64,000 nt of DNA from Lysinibacillus mangiferihumi (GTDB lineage Bacteria > Bacillota > Bacilli > Bacillales_A > Planococcaceae): assembly GCF_003049665.1 (NCBI RefSeq), contig NZ_PYWM01000028.1:1-64000 (forward strand), given 5' to 3'. Position numbers and translations under genes: made by a program. Positions 61,175 through 64,000 of this stretch are shown here, in pieces. Under the pieces are notes generated by a model that worked only from the letters and a program-made list of their open reading frames with translations, was not told where the DNA came from and searched no databases. Numbering within the stretch: the first letter of the stretch is position 1; every line of letters begins with the position of its first letter.

Positions 61175-61840
61175 TTGAAACCAATTATATTTTGCGACTT
61201 TGACGGTACTATAACCGAAACAGATAATATCGTCTCACTTATGATGCATTTTGTCCCTGAACAATCTGAGAAAATTGCGAAGGCGATGATGGCCCAAACA
61301 ATAAGCTTTAAAGACGGTATTACAGCTATGTTTGAACTATTATCGACTAACCAAAAAGATGAAATCATTCAATATTTATTGGAGACCGCTGTTATTCGGG
61401 AAGGCTTTAGAGAATTCGTTCATTATGCACAGGAACACAATATTCCATTTTATATTGTCAGTGGAGGGGTCGATTTTTTCATACAACCAATGCTTGAAAA
61501 GTTTGGTCCATTTTCAGGGATTTATTGCAATAGTGCTGACTTTTCTGGAGAGCAGATTACTATTGTTTATTCAAATAGCTGCGATGCACAATGTGCAAAG
61601 TTTACAACTCAAAGTTGCGGTTGCTGTAAACCAACTGTCATGCGTAAAGTGGCACAGCCCGATCATTTCAAAATTGTTATTGGTGACTCTATTTCTGATT
61701 TTGAAGCTGCTAAACAAGCGGATTTAGTATTAGCTAGAGAACAGTTAATTGACCACTGTAAAGATTTACAAGTTCCTTACGAGCCATTTAACACTTTTTA
61801 TGATTGCTTGGAAACAGTTAAAAAATTAATAGAAGTATAA
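61175..61840 (+). CDS. mtnX: 2-hydroxy-3-keto-5-methylthiopentenyl-1-phosphate phosphatase
   Basis: 221-residue HAD phosphatase resembling B. subtilis MtnX of methionine salvage. HAD motif I is IFCDFDGTITETDN, motif II YIVSGGVDFF, and the late Asp pair is IGDSISDFEAA. The Cys-rich insert QCAKFTTQSCGCCKPTVMRK matches MtnX. It starts at TTG behind AAGGAGG. None of the other mtn genes is adjacent. Just upstream is the thrB terminator, so it may depend on read-through or an unseen promoter. Confidence 0.87.
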   Translation: MKPIIFCDFDGTITETDNIVSLMMHFVPEQSEKIAKAMMAQTISFKDGITAMFELLSTNQKDEIIQYLLETAVIREGFREFVHYAQEHNIPFYIVSGGVDFFIQPMLEKFGPFSGIYCNSADFSGEQITIVYSNSCDAQCAKFTTQSCGCCKPTVMRKVAQPDHFKIVIGDSISDFEAAKQADLVLAREQLIDHCKDLQVPYEPFNTFYDCLETVKKLIEV

Positions 61841-61882
61841 AAAAAGGAATCTAGCCGATATCCATTGACTAGATTCCTTTTT
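61841..61882. terminator. bidirectional terminator between mtnX and zupT
   Basis: Stem AAAAAGGAATCTAG/CTAGATTCCTTTTT, perfect 14 bp, T-runs on both strands. Confidence 0.92.
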
Positions 61883-61889
61883 CATTTAA

Positions 61890-62699
61890 TTATGCTAATA
61901 ATACTAGACTAATAGCCATTACAGCCATTCCTGCCACTAATCCATACATCGATAAATGTGTTTCATCGTAGCGCTGTGCAGCGGGGAGTAGCTCATCTAA
62001 TGATATAAAGACCATAATTCCGGCAACACCGGCAAATACAATCCCAAACATGACGTCTGTTAAAAAAGGCATTAATAGCAAATATGCTACTAGCGCACCA
62101 ACAGGCTCTGCTAACCCCGATAAAAAAGATAGTTTAAACGCTTTTCTACGATTTCCTGTAGCAAAAAAAATAGGTACTGATACAGCAATTCCCTCTGGAA
62201 TATTATGAATGGCTACAGCAATTGCAATAGCAATACCAACATTCGGATCGTTTATTGCGGACATAAACGTCGCAATACCTTCAGGGAAATTATGAATCCC
62301 AATGGCAAGAGCGGTGAAAACACCCATCTTCATCAGATGGTTTTCATCTACCTGTGGTTTTACGGCATTAATATCTTCAACAAGCTTAACCTCATGTGGA
62401 TTAGTCGATTTTGGAATAAATTTATCAATCAATGCTATAAATAACATTCCGCCAAAGAAACCTGCAATCGTCAACCAATAACCGTTAGTTGTACCTAAAG
62501 CATTCGTTAAAGCATCTTTTGCTTTTACGAATATTTCCACCAGTGATACATAAATCATAACACCAGCTGAAAATCCAAGGGCTATCGATAAAAATTTTGT
62601 ATTTGTGCGTGATGTAAAAAATGCTATTAAGCTCCCTACTCCTGTTGCAAGTCCAGCAAAAAGGGTTAACCCTAAGGCGAATATTATTGATCCTTCCAA
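61890..62699 (-). CDS. zupT: ZIP-family zinc transporter ZupT
   Basis: 269-residue ZIP importer with eight membrane segments. Metal-binding helix motifs are [18 protein letters not shown] (TM4) and [18 protein letters not shown] (TM5), with SLDELLPAA later. It brings Zn(II) and other divalent metals into the cell. It starts at TTG ([11 protein letters not shown]); the AAGG ribosome site is about nine nt upstream. No Zur box was recognised. Element copy E lies upstream. Confidence 0.92.
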   Translation of the reverse strand: MEGSIIFALGLTLFAGLATGVGSLIAFFTSRTNTKFLSIALGFSAGVMIYVSLVEIFVKAKDALTNALGTTNGYWLTIAGFFGGMLFIALIDKFIPKSTNPHEVKLVEDINAVKPQVDENHLMKMGVFTALAIGIHNFPEGIATFMSAINDPNVGIAIAIAVAIHNIPEGIAVSVPIFFATGNRRKAFKLSFLSGLAEPVGALVAYLLLMPFLTDVMFGIVFAGVAGIMVFISLDELLPAAQRYDETHLSMYGLVAGMAVMAISLVLLA

Positions 62700-62851
62700 G
62701 TCCTTCTTCCTTTTCTCTTTTTCTTATTGTACTCATCTTAGCTTAAAAGTTTCCTAGAAGCAATTCTTTTTTACTAGGTAAATATTCTATACAAAAACTT
62801 AATAAATTTTTCATATAAAGGAAGTAGTCCAAATAAAGGACTGTCCGCAAA

Positions 62852-63153
62852 GGGGCTGGGACAAAAGAGAAAAAGTGTTAGATTGACTGCCATCAATCTA
62901 ACACTTTTTTGCTGCGCCGTTGTTGTCCGCTTCGGCGGTGCTTTCCGCTCAGCACAGTAAGCCGCAACCCTCGCTAACGCGCAGAATGCCAGCGTCTTAC
63001 GTTGTGTGCGTTCTGAGCTGGAGTCACCACCTCCGCTATCAACAACTAGTGAACACTTCTATTTTTTTGCAAATAGCCAAGTTCCCATAATAGCAAAAAT
63101 TTACGAACACCTTTCCTCTGTTCCTTAAATTTTTTTAGTTATGTCCCAACCTC
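62852..63153 (-). repeat. interspersed intergenic element, copy E (complete)
   Basis: 302 bp, reversed relative to copy A, with ends GGGGCTGGGACAAAAGAG and TTATGTCCCAACCTC. It has the GTGTTAGATTG hairpin (62874-62910), TTGTTGTCCGCTTCGGCGGTG, core GTAAGCCGCAACCCTCGCTAACGCG, and CTGGAGTCACCACCTCCGC. It lies between the zupT start and the PAP2 gene end. Confidence 0.9.
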
Positions 63154-63165
63154 ATTCTATTACGT

Positions 63166-63185
63166 AAAAATCCACTCCGCTTTCC
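63166..63185 (-). repeat. truncated short-form element next to copy E
   Basis: AAAAATCCACTCCGCTTTCC matches the left arm of the 33931-34042 form at 19 of 20 positions; the rest of that form is missing. It begins 13 nt after copy E ends. Confidence 0.6.
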
Positions 63186-63212
63186 ATAGGTACGTCTTTC
63201 GACTTGCACTAC

Positions 63213-63246
63213 TAAAAAGAGCAGCACCCTTTGAAGGGTACTGCTC
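63213..63246 (-). terminator. terminator after the PAP2 gene
   Basis: Minus-strand stem GAGCAG.ACCCTT/AAGGGT.CTGCTC with a 2-nt loop, followed by TTTTTAG. Confidence 0.88.
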
Positions 63247-63255
63247 ACATTAGCA

Positions 63256-63873
63256 CTATTGTTTTATAGTATTCTTTTTATATAATCGTTTACGTCGTTC
63301 ATACCAAAGTACACAAAGGATAAACCATGTGTAACCGACGCACCAACCAGCAAGTACATCGGAAGCAAAATGACGCGCACCTGCTATACGTGATAGACCA
63401 ATAAGTATTGTTAGTACAATTGCCCCAATCCAAAGCTGTATTTGACGTGCTCTGCTGTTATTTTCAGATAACAAATAAGCAACTGTAAATAAATACAAAA
63501 TACCTGACATAGCATGTCCTGATGGAAAACTAAACGATGTTAATTGATCTTCTATTTCTGGTCGAGGTCGTTGAATCCATTTTTTCAGCAATTGATTCAG
63601 TACATTACCTCCAGCAAATGTCAACAAAACAAATAGCATGCCTCGGTAATTTTTTACCCTCCATGCTAAATACACCATCAATATAAGTGCAACTGTAATG
63701 ACAAAACTCGGCTCACCAATATAATGAAAAGCTTCGATAAACGGATTGCCAAATAATATGTCTGCCACTTTCGTATCAAAATTAAGAATTGTCTCACCCT
63801 GATATGTTAACCGCAACATAAAAAAAGCTATTAGCGTTACTATTGCTAATGGAAATGCCCATATTTTTATCAA
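63256..63873 (-). CDS. PAP2-family membrane phosphatase
   Basis: 205-residue membrane phosphatase with six hydrophobic segments. The three PAP2 motifs are KKWIQRPRPE, FPSGHAMSG and SRIAGARHFASDVLAG, with catalytic histidines in the last two. Such enzymes act on undecaprenyl pyrophosphate or phosphatidylglycerol phosphate at the outer face; which one applies cannot be told. It starts at TTG (LIKIWAFP) behind GAGGTG. Own terminator. Confidence 0.9.
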   Translation of the reverse strand: MIKIWAFPLAIVTLIAFFMLRLTYQGETILNFDTKVADILFGNPFIEAFHYIGEPSFVITVALILMVYLAWRVKNYRGMLFVLLTFAGGNVLNQLLKKWIQRPRPEIEDQLTSFSFPSGHAMSGILYLFTVAYLLSENNSRARQIQLWIGAIVLTILIGLSRIAGARHFASDVLAGWCVGYTWFILCVLWYERRKRLYKKNTIKQ

Positions 63874-64000
63874 AATTTCACCTCAAAACACATTCACGAA
63901 TTGTTTTTTCACATCATACCATAATTACGTGAAATAGAGGAGTAAATGCATATATTTCGGCATTTATAGCATCAGTAAGCACTTAATATCACAAGCTAGT

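Overview
The window looks like a chromosome segment of a low-GC, spore-forming Bacillota, most likely Lysinibacillus or a close Planococcaceae/Bacillaceae relative. The gene order sprT-like(ydcK)-tex(ydcI)-sigB-rsbW-rsbV-ndoA-ndoAI-alr-ydcC-acpS-rhomboid(ydcA), then ydbT-ydbS, cshA, murF and ddl, is the Bacillus subtilis ydb/ydc neighbourhood read on the minus strand. The genus call is inference from gene content and protein style; no search was run.

Layout. 1-1.1 kb: the 5' end of a 16S rRNA gene (minus) preceded by eight tRNA genes, with a strong promoter before the tRNAs and a second one directly before the 16S. 1.1-21.2 kb: conserved housekeeping genes for stress response (a short sigB operon), toxin-antitoxin ndoA/ndoAI, alanine racemase, ACP synthase, the DEAD-box helicase CshA, MurF, Ddl and a RodA/FtsW-type glycosyltransferase. 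21.2-36.6 kb: transporters, cardiolipin synthase, a D,D-carboxypeptidase, YidC, AraC and LytTR regulators beside a CoA-transferase, and acetyltransferases. 36.7-46 kb: CvfB, MntR, a ComFB-like protein, a cadC-cadA metal-efflux operon with visible operators, a penicillin-acylase-family enzyme, ExoA and MurB. 46.2-47.6 kb: an HxlR regulator divergent from a catechol-dioxygenase-like gene with repeated operator-like motifs. 47.8-51 kb: a degraded accessory island with pseudogene fragments, small membrane proteins, one secreted protein and a 34-bp inverted repeat. 51-64 kb: azoreductase (with an MhqR-type palindrome), a DsbA-like protein, a Rieske/FAD oxidoreductase, PpaC, acetyltransferase, RpiR regulator, MFS transporter, thrC-thrB-mtnX, ZIP transporter and a PAP2 phosphatase.

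The most unusual structure is an interspersed intergenic element of about 300-335 bp. It is bounded by inverted GAGGCTGGGACA ends and contains a long folded core and a perfect terminator-like hairpin. There are four large copies, one deleted copy, and fragments of a related form with different outer arms, all sitting at gene ends. Second is the 47.8-51 kb island, where several frames are broken and a 34-bp perfect inverted repeat carrying a ribosome binding site brackets 1.1 kb. Third, rsbV-rsbW-sigB has its own SigB-type promoter but no rsbR/S/T/U or rsbX beside it.

Functional links: cell-wall genes recur (alr, murF, ddl, rodA, murB, D,D-carboxypeptidase, PAP2). Electrophile/quinone defence is suggested by the HxlR-dioxygenase pair and azoR. 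Metal handling appears as mntR, cadCA and zupT. Genes were called from reading frame, Shine-Dalgarno position and recognised motifs; several starts were moved downstream of the longest frame, as stated in the entries.
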